This document shows positions 34,900 through 44,464 of a stretch of 64,000 nucleotides of DNA, in pieces. The DNA is from Planctomycetota bacterium (GTDB lineage Bacteria > Planctomycetota > J058 > JAJDCP01), in NCBI GenBank assembly GCA_029260765.1, contig JAJDCP010000063.1, forward strand, positions 1 through 64,000, given 5' to 3'. Position 1 is the first letter of the stretch, and every line of letters begins with the position of its first letter. The notes below the pieces were generated by a model, which was given only the letters and a program-made list of their open reading frames with translations, was not told the DNA's origin and did not search any database. A program made the translations under genes and the position numbers.

Positions 34900-37800
34900 A
34901 TGAGGCCTGCCGATCTGCTACTCGTCCTCGCCATCAGCCTGGGCTTCCCGACCTATTGCGCCGGGCAGGGGAACCCGAATACGAACGGGTCGGCGCTGGC
35001 GGATGCCGCCGCGGCGTCGACCATCGCGACCGAGCCGCCCTGCTCCAAGACCACCGAGCCTCGGCAGCCGGTGACCCCCGTCGTGGACATTCAAATGGGA
35101 ACACCAGGCGCGTTGTATGGCCACAACTGGGGGGAGATCACGGACCAGGTCTTCGACTCCGATGCGGGGAGCTTCAAGCTCTACTTCAAGAACAACGCCG
35201 TCCCACTGGACCCGTCCAAGGACCCCTGTGAGGGGGAGAACAGCGAGGCCACGCCCCTCGTCGTCGAGATCCGGGTCGGACACAAAGAGTCGGGCCGACT
35301 CATCGCCACGAGCTTCGTGACGGGCCTCCATACGCAGCGCTTCAGTCTCCTACCGCAGCAGGAGAAGTACTTCGAGGTCGCCGTCCGCAAGCTCATCGTC
35401 CCGCCCGCCATGCACACGTTCCGTGGGGACGCGCTCTTCGGGGTCCGTGTCTACCTGAAGGCGTGGCAGCACAACGGCCCGGACCTCTATGAGAAGGACT
35501 TCTACGTCTACCGCTACGTCGATGCTGCAGACGATGATCACGCCGATGGGCGGCTCAAGCTCAACAACACGCTCGTCGACGGCGAAGGGGAGGTCAAGCG
35601 CAAGCGCCCCGTGATGATGGCCGTCCACGAGTCGGCCCGCTGCACGCTGAAGTTCTCGGGCGGCGGCCCCTGGACCGTCGAGGAGGACGGCGACATCCGC
35701 AACCTGGTCTTCGATCCCATCCGCGAGGGTGAGCACCTGGATGACCTCGAGATCGTGCCCGAGGGGCGGAAGGGGGCCATCAAGAGCTTCGAGGTGAGGT
35801 GCTGGGGCGAGCCAAAGCACCGGGTCTTCTTCAACCGTAGCGAGCTCATCTCCTTGATGTCGGATCTGGCGGGCATTCACGGCGCGGGGGGCCTGGCCAC
35901 GGAGGGGGGGCCGGTGTCGCCGCGCCTCATCACCGCGGAGGAGGCGGCACTGATGGACTCTGCCGGGAAGCGGTCTGCCCTGGCAGACCGGATAGAGGCG
36001 CTCTTCCTGAAGCGGTACGAGGATGTGAAGGCGAAGCGCGGCCTGGAGCTCGTCGACTCGGCTAGTGGGGAGGTCGTCCACTTCCGCTGGGGGACGCGCT
36101 CCACGGTCACCATGCTGGGCGTCAACCCGGGCGGGCCCGACAACCAGGGGGAGCTCCATCAGATCGTCATGGACTGGGAGGAGTACACCCGCGGGGAGCT
36201 CTACTTCCGCATGGCGAGGGCGTTCAACCCGCGGCGCTCCGAGGAAGTCTACGTCTACGTCGACAACATCATGGAGCAGTCCCGCGGGGGGGCGCCTTAC
36301 CAGCTCACCCGCTATCCGAACGCCGACGGCCCGCTGAACGCAGCACAGGGGGCGGACTTCTTGGTACAGGGGTTGGTGAAGACGGCTGCCCACGAGATGG
36401 GGCACTCCTTCAGCCTCCCCCATCCCGCACAGTCCGTCAACTTGACGAGCAACGAGCGCCAGAAGATCGTGGTCAGCGGGACGGCCGGGCAGACGTTCAC
36501 GCTCAGCTTCGTGGACGGAACCCCGATCGCCTCGGCGCTGCCGTTCGACGCCACGGATGTCCAGGTCGAGGAGGCGCTGTTGACCCTTGCGACGATCGGC
36601 GCGGGCGGCGCCCCCCGGGCCGTGACCTCCGACAACAAGCTGGACACGAGCATTGCGGCGAAGGATCGCAACCCCGTCACCGTCCGCCGCTGGCCCGCCG
36701 GGACCGGTCCCCTATACGTAGACTTCGGCGGCGAGTTCTTCGCCTCCGACGTCCCGACCATCCAGGCGACCGGAACGGCGACGGTTGCCGTCACGACCCT
36801 CCAACAGGGCGGCGGGAGCCCCGTCCCGCAGCGGATCCCGAAGCTCGCCCAGTTCGGCGAGGGGGACGTCATTCAGATAACAGAGGGAATCCCGGGCGTC
36901 CCCTCCGGGACCTCGACGAATGACCTGATGTACGGCGGCGTCAACGACTTCAAAGGAGAGCTCCGCTTCCTGCCGGGCATCTCCCAGGAGCAGCTGTGGC
37001 TCGCCCTGAAACTCGACTGGACGGTCGCTGACGCCGAGAAAGCGTTCCTCTTCCGCTACCGAAACGCCTCCCTGGCGGCGTACTACGGGTCACAGCACTA
37101 CGACACCTCCGATCCTGATGAATACCGGGAGCTCTTCTTCCGGGAGGCGCCCGTCCAGGAGGAGGGGCCCGGAATGGTGATGCTGGGGCCGGACGGCGCC
37201 CCGATCCTGGAGCGCCTGGACCTCGGGACAGTCGATGCCGGGGTCCCGCCGCAGACGTTGGGCGTCCTCGTCGTCAACCCGGGGACGGTGGCGCTCGTCA
37301 TCGAGAGCGTCCGCGTCGAGGGAGCGGAAGGCGTCGTCCAGGCCGGAGGCGTGAGCGCCGGAGACGAGGTCAAGCCAGGTGCATCGGCGAAGTTTGCCCT
37401 GACCGTCCATCCGGAGACCCTGCGTGGCCCGTTCGAGGCGCAGCTGATCTTGGAGACGAACCTCCCCTCCGGCGTGCGTGTCGTTTCGCTCACCGGCTCG
37501 GTCACGACTTCGGGGCCGGCGCTCCGGCTGACCGTCCCCAACAACAACGCCGGCGGGGCCGAGCTCGAGACGGTCCGGACGATCGAGCGCTTCGCCACGC
37601 TGGAGAACGTCGGCGGAGAGCTGCTCGAGGTGGCATCCATTGCGGCGGCCTCCGAGGTGGAGGGCGCATTCTCCGTGATCGGTCCGGCGCTCCCGCTCCG
37701 CCTCGCCCCCGGCGAAGTCGTCTCTATCGGGCTCGAGTTCCGGCCGGGCGCCGGCGACTCCGACGAGACGGGTCTCATCCCTGGGATGCTCCGCATCCGC

Positions 37801-38634
37801 TCGAACGACGAGCGGGGCGAGCTCGCGGCCCATCCGATCGTGGGCACGGGGCTGACTTCGGGCGGCGGCGGGCACCACTGGGGGCATGACTACGTCGTCT
37901 TGGAGCTGCCGCTCCTGGAGGACGCGACGCCCCTCCGTGCGGTGACGGACGAGAAGGGCAGATTCGTCCTCCACATCCCGGCCGAGGAGGCCTATCACCT
38001 CATCTACTTCGACCCAAAGAGTGGGCTCGTAGCGCACGATTTCGGTGCCAGCTCCCCCGCCGATCGGCCGACTCGGCTCCTCATGCCGGTCTTCCGGGCG
38101 AGCACGACGCCCGATCGGGATGGAGATTTCCTGCCGGACGAGATCGAGCAGGCCATCGGGACCTCGCCGGACGCTCGGGACACGGACGGCGACGGCGTGA
38201 GCGACTTCGAGGCGATCCGTGCCGGACACGATCCGCTCGGCGAGGCGGCCGCGCGCCAGGACCGTCACGGCGCGGGAGCTGCGCCGGAGGAGACGTCCGC
38301 GCCAGGAGAGCCCGTTGATCTGGAGACCATCCTCTCCGATTTCGTCAAGGAGCTGGAGGAGGAGCTGGGCGTGCCCTTCGGGGCGCCGAAGAGCCTGGTG
38401 ATGGGAGGGACGATGGCCTTCTCCGGCGAAGTCTCTTCGGAGACAGAGCCGGGCGCCGTTGCCGTCGCCGCGCGCGGCGCCATCGAGCGGCGCAACGGAG
38501 CGCTGGAGCCCGGGCCCGACATTCCGGGTCTCGTGCTCGTCGAGGGCAGCTTCGAAAACGGCGGTCAGAGGCTGAATGTCCGCGTCATCTATTCCAATGG
38601 GTCCTGCGCCATCTCCCTGGAGCCTGCCCGCTGA
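34900..38634 (+). CDS. Secreted zincin-like protein with ASH domains and Ca-binding repeat
   Basis: 1244 residues from ATG 34,900 (AGGAG upstream), signal peptide about 1-23. About 30-480 is unassigned. At about 498 comes HEMGHSFSLPH, the HExxHxxxxxH zinc motif of metzincins. A beta domain follows (about 520-630: QTFTLSFVDGTP...ALPFDATDVQVEEALLTL). Two ASPM-SPD-2-Hydin/choice-of-anchor-like units occur near 770-870 and 880-985. Near 1070 is a TSP3/calcium repeat (DRDGDFLPDEIEQA, DTDGDGVSDFEA). The C terminus is Glu-rich and beta-like. It looks like a surface-anchored or released metalloprotease. It stands alone between relics. Confidence 0.7.
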   Translation: MRPADLLLVLAISLGFPTYCAGQGNPNTNGSALADAAAASTIATEPPCSKTTEPRQPVTPVVDIQMGTPGALYGHNWGEITDQVFDSDAGSFKLYFKNNAVPLDPSKDPCEGENSEATPLVVEIRVGHKESGRLIATSFVTGLHTQRFSLLPQQEKYFEVAVRKLIVPPAMHTFRGDALFGVRVYLKAWQHNGPDLYEKDFYVYRYVDAADDDHADGRLKLNNTLVDGEGEVKRKRPVMMAVHESARCTLKFSGGGPWTVEEDGDIRNLVFDPIREGEHLDDLEIVPEGRKGAIKSFEVRCWGEPKHRVFFNRSELISLMSDLAGIHGAGGLATEGGPVSPRLITAEEAALMDSAGKRSALADRIEALFLKRYEDVKAKRGLELVDSASGEVVHFRWGTRSTVTMLGVNPGGPDNQGELHQIVMDWEEYTRGELYFRMARAFNPRRSEEVYVYVDNIMEQSRGGAPYQLTRYPNADGPLNAAQGADFLVQGLVKTAAHEMGHSFSLPHPAQSVNLTSNERQKIVVSGTAGQTFTLSFVDGTPIASALPFDATDVQVEEALLTLATIGAGGAPRAVTSDNKLDTSIAAKDRNPVTVRRWPAGTGPLYVDFGGEFFASDVPTIQATGTATVAVTTLQQGGGSPVPQRIPKLAQFGEGDVIQITEGIPGVPSGTSTNDLMYGGVNDFKGELRFLPGISQEQLWLALKLDWTVADAEKAFLFRYRNASLAAYYGSQHYDTSDPDEYRELFFREAPVQEEGPGMVMLGPDGAPILERLDLGTVDAGVPPQTLGVLVVNPGTVALVIESVRVEGAEGVVQAGGVSAGDEVKPGASAKFALTVHPETLRGPFEAQLILETNLPSGVRVVSLTGSVTTSGPALRLTVPNNNAGGAELETVRTIERFATLENVGGELLEVASIAAASEVEGAFSVIGPALPLRLAPGEVVSIGLEFRPGAGDSDETGLIPGMLRIRSNDERGELAAHPIVGTGLTSGGGGHHWGHDYVVLELPLLEDATPLRAVTDEKGRFVLHIPAEEAYHLIYFDPKSGLVAHDFGASSPADRPTRLLMPVFRASTTPDRDGDFLPDEIEQAIGTSPDARDTDGDGVSDFEAIRAGHDPLGEAAARQDRHGAGAAPEETSAPGEPVDLETILSDFVKELEEELGVPFGAPKSLVMGGTMAFSGEVSSETEPGAVAVAARGAIERRNGALEPGPDIPGLVLVEGSFENGGQRLNVRVIYSNGSCAISLEPAR

Positions 38635-38960
38635 GCGAGTGACGTCCGTCCTGACCCTCGCGCCCTCCGATGCCTTTTGCTATGGTCCCCGCCGTTGAGC
38701 GTGTTTTTCTTCAGTCTACTCACTGCCAGGGCCCGCCTCACGGTCCAGAACTGCAGGACCGTGTACCAGCCCCAGCGATCCTTGAGAGTGCGATACCCAC
38801 TCGGCAGCCCGGTCGGGGCCACACTGGGGAACCACGGATCGCCGTGGTGGTCCAGCAAGTCGTAGCGAGTCACATCGATGTCCCGGGTCGGAGTGCCGCT
38901 GTCCATCGCCAGCCAGATAGAGCCGAGCATGAGCAGTGCAGCCTCTTGGCGTCGCCGGAG

Positions 38961-39010
38961 GCGACCCGGAGCTCTGGCCCGCCGGTTGCATCGATGCGGG
39001 GTGGGAACCC
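38961..39010 (+). repeat. Dispersed repeat with core CCGGAGCTCTGGC
   Basis: Carries CCGGAGCTCTGGC then TTGC-TCG and GGGTGGG. A similar arrangement is at 59,286-59,335. Translated, both read DPELW, a short hydrophobic-Cys stretch, then G-rich. A partial inverted copy seems to lie at 39,035-39,070. Confidence 0.5.
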
Positions 39011-39219
39011 CCGGTCAAATTAGAGGTCATGAGGTTTGCGAGAGCAAGCAGGGTGCCAGGGCGGAGGGCGAGCGGCAAGACAGTATTGCGGAGCCGAATT
39101 CAGGGGTGTTCGATTCCGCAAGGGGTGGCCGAGAGTCGGCCGAAGGCCAGCTCGTGATGGCTGCCGCTGTCACTGCGGCGGCCAAGCGCGCGTGGGGCGA
39201 AGACGAAGTTGGATCCGGT

Positions 39220-39345
39220 TGCGTGGCCGGATCCGACCGCGACTGCGACTGCGACTGCGACCCCGACCGCGACCCCGTCTCGCGATGTCCGATAGCCGAC
39301 TGCGTGTGCCGAACAAGGAAGCCCGAGGACCGAGAACCGAGGCCC
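39220..39345 (+). repeat. Hexamer tract plus ACCGAGGCCCG tail, copy 1
   Basis: Tandem GACTGC and GACCCC units followed by CGCGATG and by GAGGACCGAGAACCGAGGCCCG. The complementary strand reads PRASVLGPRASLFGTRS, resembling the tail of the 46.1 kb copy. Confidence 0.65.
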
Positions 39346-39879
39346 GCGGCGTCTGGTCAGACCTCACGCAGGCGACCTCGAGGCTCAACACCTCGGATAC
39401 CTCGATGTCGGCTGAGAGGGGATGCTGAACATTACCCCCAAGTAGCATTCGCAGAGCAGCCTGGCTCAGACCCGACCCGGCCCCCTCCGCCAGTGGCGAG
39501 GCTCGCCAAGCTCAACCCGGGGGCGAGTACTCGCGCCACTCAGGTATGATTTCAGGGCGCGAACCGGTTTGGAGTTGCGGCCAAGAAGACTGCGGCAGGC
39601 TCGGAAGCCCCAAGCCCCACAGCGACTGCACTGGGCACTCATGCTCGAAGGTGTGAGCCGTGCGCAATGGCCGGCGGCCGATGGCTGCCGGGCCGACGAG
39701 ATCGGGGTGCGCCCCGAAACCCATGACGGCATGCCATCCCAACTCGCCCAGGCCGCACGCCGTCGACAGTACGGGGGCAGTCGTTCAAGTGGCTCGATGC
39801 CGACCATAGCCCGCAGGTGGCGTTCGATGCCCCCAGCATCGATGTTCACAGTCTCATAGCGATCGACCATCAACCTCGG

Positions 39880-40003
39880 CCCTCGGTCTTCACGGTCTTC
39901 GGTCCCCACGGATTCCGGTCCTTCGGGGCCGGGAACGGGGTCGGGGTCGGGCTCGAAATGGGCCACGGAGGCGGGATCGGGACCGGATTCCGTTCCGTCG
40001 TGC
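39880..40003 (-). repeat. Hexamer tract plus GGCCGAGG tail, copy 2 (inverted)
   Basis: On the minus strand, GACCCC-type units are followed by GGACCGAAGACCG and GACCGAGGGCCGAGG, the same order as in copy 1 but inverted. The two lie about 535 bases apart. Confidence 0.6.
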
Positions 40004-40239
40004 CACTGCATCGACATGCACAACCTCACCCACCCGATCTTGTCTGGCCAGATCCTCCCGATTTTCGCCTCGCTGGAGTCTTCCGCACGCCTCTGCGCGG
40101 CCCAAGAAAAGCAACCGCGCCAGATTGTGTATATACATCAACAACTGACATGCAGAGCTCACGCAATGCCCCCGTCTTATACCAGGAGTGTGGGTTTTCC
40201 ATGGCAGGGGGTGGAGCCTTCCCTCAGAGCTCCTCTCCC

Positions 40240-40602
40240 CCTGGGTTGCGGAAGTTGGGGATGCTGTGCAAGGACAAGATGAAGCTCGTCCACCAACGCA
40301 CCGCTGCGATTCTGCGCCTGAAAGCGAGCCTCAAGGAGTACTACCCCCAGGCTCTGAAGTTCTTTAGGAGCTGGGCCTGCCAGAGCGCTTGGGACTTCGT
40401 CATACGGTTTCCAACTCCTGCGCATTTCGTGCGGGCGCGGAAGTCCACGCTCATCCGCTTCTTGAAGGCGCACCGCATCGGACTATCGCCGGTGTGGCTG
40501 CAGAGGCTGGACAACAGGACCAACGAGTGGACCTGCGACGAGGCCACGGTCGAGATCAAGTCGTTGCTTGCCGCGGCGGAGCATGCTCCGCTGGTCTCAT
40601 AG
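40240..40602 (+). pseudogene. IS110-family transposase fragment
   Basis: The frame reads LRKLGMLCKDKMKLVHQRTA, then LKASLKEYYPQALKFF, and FPTPAHFVRARKSTLIRFLK, ending at a TAG at 40,600. This is the middle region of IS110-type transposases (RTxLxxxLKxYYPxAL, FLRRFPTPxxLxxA). The N-terminal DEDD catalytic part and the C-terminal Ser region are missing. The IS91 relic starts immediately after, so one element probably landed in the other. Confidence 0.7.
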
Positions 40603-41240
40603 CGGCTTCAACGTCGACGCCTCGGTTCGCGTTCCGCGAGTGCGGCGGAGCCGTCTGCGCAAGGTCCTGTGCTACCTCTTCCGCCATCCCTTCCACGCCG
40701 CGGGGATCATCTACCAGCCCAAAGGCGGCAAGGTCCTCTACCGCTCGAAAAAGCGCCACGGCTTGCTCAAGCGCAACTTCCAGGTGTTCGACGCCGTAGA
40801 ATTCATCGCGACCCTCAGCGACCACATCCCCCATCGCCGACGTCACCAGGTTCGCTACTACGCCGCACTGCAGCCACGGTACCGATCCTGCCTTCCGGCG
40901 CCTGCGTGCCAGCCTTGTGCAGCCGAGCCCGCGCACCTCAAGAACGTCGGCCGACGGCGCTGGGCTCTGGGAGTCTACGAGATCGACGTTCTGACATGTT
41001 CCTGTGGCGGCAACTTCCGCCTGATCTTGATCCTCCAGCATGATCCCGTCGTACCGAAGATCCTGACACACCTCGGCCTCTGTACAGACCTGCCCAGAAC
41101 GCTCCCAGCCAGGGGCCCACCTCCGCTGCCTTCGGGGGAAACGGAAGCGGCTCTCGACCAGGATCCCTTCCCAGACTATGCCCCATGCGTCGATCCGCCC
41201 GCGTGGGAAGAACCTGCCATCGACGTCCAGACATCAGTGA
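40603..41240 (+). pseudogene. IS91-family transposase C-terminal fragment
   Basis: GFNVDASVRVP, LRKVLCYLFRHPF, KVLYRSKKRHG, HIPHRRRHQVRYYAALQPRYR, and YEIDVLTCSCGGNFRLILIL with HLGLCTDLP and a PPPLPS tail follow the order of the second half of IS91/Y2 transposases, including the CxCGG knuckle. The N-terminal zinc finger and the two catalytic tyrosines are absent. The frame continues into the GTQRSGRRA repeat at 41,281. Confidence 0.8.
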
Positions 41241-41280
41241 GTCGTTTCGAGCGAGGAACGGCGAACGGCCGCAGGAGTGG

Positions 41281-41345
41281 ACCCCGAGGAACACAGCGCA
41301 GCGGTCGACGGGCCCCGAGGGACGAGGGCACGGAGGTGGGGGCAC
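41281..41345 (+). repeat. GTQRSGRRA-type dispersed repeat, copy 1
   Basis: Begins CCCGAGGAACACAGCGCAGC, continues with a GGTCGACGGGCC step and ends CACGGAGGTGGG. The first 33 bases differ by one from the copy at 60,935. In frame with the IS91 relic it would encode RGTQRSGRRAPRDEG. Confidence 0.75.
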
Positions 41346-41648
41346 TCCAAGGACTGCTGATCCGGTAGGATCGCAGCAGCGCGTCGAGTCGACCACAAGA
41401 CTGCCTGTCTCCTGCTCACTCCTTCGAGGGCAGGGGGTGTATTGCCTGAGTGGAACCCACGTTGGCGAAGCTCTGTCGGCGCGTCACACCACGCTGGCGA
41501 CTCGCGTGGAGCGTCACTTGATTTGGCTGCGCAGGATCCCGGAACCTTGATGTTGCGAGGTCGGACGCTGGATTTCCCTATCCCCAAGGGAAGATCTGTC
41601 GCAGCTCTTCGAGCCTGCGTCGGGAGCTCTCGTGTCGCGGTCATGGTA
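41346..41648. other. No gene seen
   Basis: About 300 bases between the repeat and the sigma54 control region. No ORF of gene-like composition. It contains AT-richer patches (41,400-41,620), consistent with decayed DNA. Confidence 0.5.
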
Positions 41649-41676
41649 GCACCTGTCGGGTCAGACCGACAGGTGC
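41649..41676. promoter_or_regulatory. Inverted-repeat activator site (UAS), operon A
   Basis: GCACCTGTCGG and CCGACAGGTGC are perfect 11-base arms around a six-base centre. The core TGTCG-N7-CCGACA recurs at 52,930 with the same spacing. It ends 67 bases upstream of the sigma54 -24 element, a normal place for an enhancer-binding-protein site. Confidence 0.65.
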
Positions 41677-41742
41677 CGGCAAGCCACGACGCCCACGCCC
41701 TTGGTTGAGCCGCGAATCCGGCTGGATAGGCGCTTGCGTCGT

Positions 41743-41758
41743 TTGGCCCGCGGGTTGC
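41743..41758 (+). promoter_or_regulatory. Sigma54 (-24/-12) promoter, operon A
   Basis: TTGGCCC-GCGGG-TTGC: GG at 41,745 and GC at 41,757, the required spacing. One mismatch (C for A) to the TTGGCAC consensus. It lies 54 bases before the ATG at 41,812. Confidence 0.7.
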
Positions 41759-41811
41759 TTCCCTTCCAACGATCGCCATGGACGGCGCACTTTGCTCAGC
41801 GGGGGGGAGAC

Positions 41812-42441
41812 ATGCGACACGATGACGTACAGGTCGAAGAGAGGCATCTGCACACGGGCATCCGGGTCCACAGCGGCCGTAGAACCACCATCACGATCCG
41901 GCGCGCCCGGATCCACGTTGCGCTGCGGCTGTTCGATGCGTTCGGCAGCGTGCCGCTGCGGAATCTTCCGTACGAGCTCCAGAGTAGCCTTCGGGCCTCC
42001 CTCGCGGGAGAGACCGACGCTGACGGCTGCCTGCGCCACGTGTCGCTTCCCCTCGCCGACTACACGCTATCGCTGCCCCACGTCGCCGGCCGCCGTGTCG
42101 AGCTTGGGGTGCCCTGGCTGGCCGACCCCGACGAGCTGGTCGACCTCGCGGTGCCGGAAGTCGGTGTCGCCAGGCTGTTCGTCCAGCTCCTCGATAGGAG
42201 CGGGCGGCGTCCGATCGCGAACCGCCAGTGCACAGTGCTCGGCGGCGGCTTGAGCTTTGTGGCGCGCACCGACGCCCGCGGGGTGCTCTCGCACCACCCG
42301 GTGCCCCTGGCGGAGTACACGATCCGCCTCGGGGGCGGCGCCATCTCCGTGCCTGCCCTGGCCTCCGGAGCCGACGAACCCTACTTGCAAGCCGTCCCCT
42401 GGGCCCGAGTCCAGGGAGACGGACGCCTCCTCGCCACCTGA
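41812..42441 (+). CDS. Tandem Ig/CNA-B-like domain protein, operon A
   Basis: 209 residues from ATG 41,812 (GGGGGAGA upstream), inside a longer frame whose extra N terminus covers the promoter. Two similar beta units: RIHVALRLFDAFGSVPLRNL with GETDADGCLRHVSLP, and VARLFVQLLDRSGRRPIANR with ARTDARGVLSHHPVP. Each resembles the small Ig-like modules found in carboxypeptidase-regulatory and Cna-B domains, and in spike or effector-adaptor proteins of contractile systems. No signal peptide. A single-unit relative opens operon B at 53,047. Probably an adaptor for the large protein that follows 25 bases later. Confidence 0.65.
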   Translation: MRHDDVQVEERHLHTGIRVHSGRRTTITIRRARIHVALRLFDAFGSVPLRNLPYELQSSLRASLAGETDADGCLRHVSLPLADYTLSLPHVAGRRVELGVPWLADPDELVDLAVPEVGVARLFVQLLDRSGRRPIANRQCTVLGGGLSFVARTDARGVLSHHPVPLAEYTIRLGGGAISVPALASGADEPYLQAVPWARVQGDGRLLAT

Positions 42442-42466
42442 GACCAAACAGCCCAAGGAGCTAGCG

Positions 42467-44452
42467 ATGACCAAGATCCACGCCATCCTGAAACCGAACG
42501 TCCTGACGCCCGGCCCATCCGGAACCGCCGGGGAATCGAAGCCGCGGGACTACTGGCTGCGCCCGCTGGAGCTGCAGCTGCACGGCATCGAGGACAAGCT
42601 CTCCGACCTGCGCATCCAGCTCATCGAGCTCGACACACCATACGGGGAGGGGACCAAGAACCAGGTACTCGGGGAGTTCAAGGGGGTGAAGAACGGCCTG
42701 GGCTTCACGGCCGAACCGGTAAGCCAGGCCGACCGCCAGGACCTCGTCGGCATCGACCTCATGTTCGGCAAGGCCCTGCGGGGGACGGCCGTCTTCCCCG
42801 CGGACAAGGCCGAGGGCCTGCGCGCTGAGCTGCAGCTGAAGGTCTTTCAAGGCAGCACGGCGTTGTACACATCCCCGGCGCCGGCCCTGGTGCATCTGGG
42901 CCCGGCCCTGCCGCTACTGCATGACATCGGCAACAATGCTCTGTGGGTGCGTGATGCCCTGAACGCCCTCGAAGCCGTCGCCCGGGACGTCCGCTCGATC
43001 CTCAAGAACCTGCGCAACGTGACGATGCCGAACGGCATCCTCGCCAGAGCGACGAGGATCTGCGCCGCGCTCGCCGCTCTACGACGCCCGCTGGTCGTCA
43101 TCGGCGTCGCCCTGGCGGTGCTCTCCGGCGGGTCGCTCGCGGCGGTGACCGGGAAGATGCTGCGGATCCTGGCGAAGATCCTCAAGGCTGCAGACAAGAT
43201 CCGCGACAAGCTGGAGCCTCTGCGGAAGCGCGCCCGGGCCGTCGATCCGAAGCTGAAACGTGCAGAGAAGAAACTGAAGGCGGCGATCGAGCTCGTCGAG
43301 AATCTCGAAACGAAAGTCAACAAGATCGAGCGAGGGACGCTGCTCGTGGCTGGTGATGTCAAGGCTCTTAACTGCCTGTCCCGGCGGCGCCCGGTGGTCG
43401 AGGCGCTGTTTCAGCTGCGGGCGGGCAGCGCATCGTTGCCGACCCTGAGCGCCGGCGTACGCTCTGTGGCCCGAAGCGCGGCAGCGATCACCGGTCCAGC
43501 CCGACGCGCGAGTGCCCACACGAGCACGATCCTGGGCCACATCAAGAGCGCCGAGGAGGCCCTCGGCTCGATCAAGACCCAAGCGAAGACGCTCTCAGAC
43601 CTGATCCCCGACTTCATCGAGGAACTGATCGATCTCGTCGGCGATGGCGTAGAGGTCGTGATCTCTAAGCTCGAGTGGTTCGTCGGTATGATCCCCTTCG
43701 TCGGATGGCTGTACAAGAAAGTCTCCCAGGCCCTCGCCGCGGGGATGAAGAAGCTCCTCGGCTTCCTCGGCACCGTCTCCGCCGACCTGAGCGCGGCGGT
43801 CGCCCTGATCGAGCCGTTGGTCGAGGCCTTGGGTGACGTTGAGGAGAAGGTCGAAAAGGTCCTGGCCGGCGTAGCGGGCGAGGCGGAGAAGCTCGCACAG
43901 GCGGCGCGCCAGCCACTGGAGGAGGCCCGGACGAAGCTCGAGGAGCTCTTCGGAGACCAGCAGGGCTGTCTGCTCCACCTCGCCGCAGCGCGCAAGAAGC
44001 TCGAAACGGAGGTCGACCGGAAGGGCCATTGGAAGGCGAAGGTTCAGAGTCAGTTCAAGAACGAGAAGACGAAGGACGGACGCCGCGTCGTGCTTGGGTT
44101 GACCGGAATTCCCGAGACGGATGGCACGGCCATCAAAGTCGAGCTGTGGGATTGCAACGACCTCAACGCGGCACGGGAGGCTCGCGGAAGCGGCGAGCTG
44201 CTCAAGGACGACAAGGGTCAGAGTTACTGGGACAAGACCGTGTCGGGGGGGCGGGTCCAGATCAGCAACTTGTCGAACGACCACTACGTAGGCGACATCG
44301 TCGAAAAGGTTCAGGAGTTGTTCCCCGTCGTGAAGGTCCAGGAACCGGGCTCGTCGGAGTGGACGACCATCTGGCGGGCGAGCCACTATCAGCCAGTCCG
44401 CATGGAGGCGGGCAAGCTGGTCGAGGTCGTCAGCGAAGACTTCGAAGATTGA
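42467..44452 (+). CDS. Large helical protein with membrane-active segments, effector candidate
   Basis: 661 residues from ATG 42,467, AAGGAG upstream. No signal peptide. About 1-190 is mixed. About 207-232 is strongly hydrophobic (VVIGVALAVLSGGSLAAVTG). About 240-300 is Lys/Glu-rich coiled coil. About 380-540 is helical with an aromatic-hydrophobic stretch WFVGMIPFVGWLYKKVSQAL near 405-425 and GMKKLLGFLG. About 540-661 is mixed alpha/beta ending in acidic EDFED. The hydrophobic-plus-amphipathic pattern resembles pore-forming effectors more than enzymes. The operon position after an Ig-like adaptor suggests a delivered toxin. No family recognised. Confidence 0.6.
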   Translation: MTKIHAILKPNVLTPGPSGTAGESKPRDYWLRPLELQLHGIEDKLSDLRIQLIELDTPYGEGTKNQVLGEFKGVKNGLGFTAEPVSQADRQDLVGIDLMFGKALRGTAVFPADKAEGLRAELQLKVFQGSTALYTSPAPALVHLGPALPLLHDIGNNALWVRDALNALEAVARDVRSILKNLRNVTMPNGILARATRICAALAALRRPLVVIGVALAVLSGGSLAAVTGKMLRILAKILKAADKIRDKLEPLRKRARAVDPKLKRAEKKLKAAIELVENLETKVNKIERGTLLVAGDVKALNCLSRRRPVVEALFQLRAGSASLPTLSAGVRSVARSAAAITGPARRASAHTSTILGHIKSAEEALGSIKTQAKTLSDLIPDFIEELIDLVGDGVEVVISKLEWFVGMIPFVGWLYKKVSQALAAGMKKLLGFLGTVSADLSAAVALIEPLVEALGDVEEKVEKVLAGVAGEAEKLAQAARQPLEEARTKLEELFGDQQGCLLHLAAARKKLETEVDRKGHWKAKVQSQFKNEKTKDGRRVVLGLTGIPETDGTAIKVELWDCNDLNAAREARGSGELLKDDKGQSYWDKTVSGGRVQISNLSNDHYVGDIVEKVQELFPVVKVQEPGSSEWTTIWRASHYQPVRMEAGKLVEVVSEDFED

Positions 44453-44464
44453 GGAGATTTCCCG

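Larger units (their letters stand above)
38635..40239. other. Gene-poor relic zone
   Basis: No intact gene. A short minus-strand frame near 38,930-38,690 has a hydrophobic start (LLMLGSIWLAM) and readable sequence (DPWFPSVAPTG), perhaps the stump of a small membrane protein. The rest holds dispersed repeats and two hexamer tracts described separately. Nothing recognisable was found at 39,440-39,870. Confidence 0.5.

Noticed and set aside
37090..38268. 392-codon minus-strand frame
   Set aside because: Antisense to the zincin-like gene with its ASH and Ca-binding motifs.
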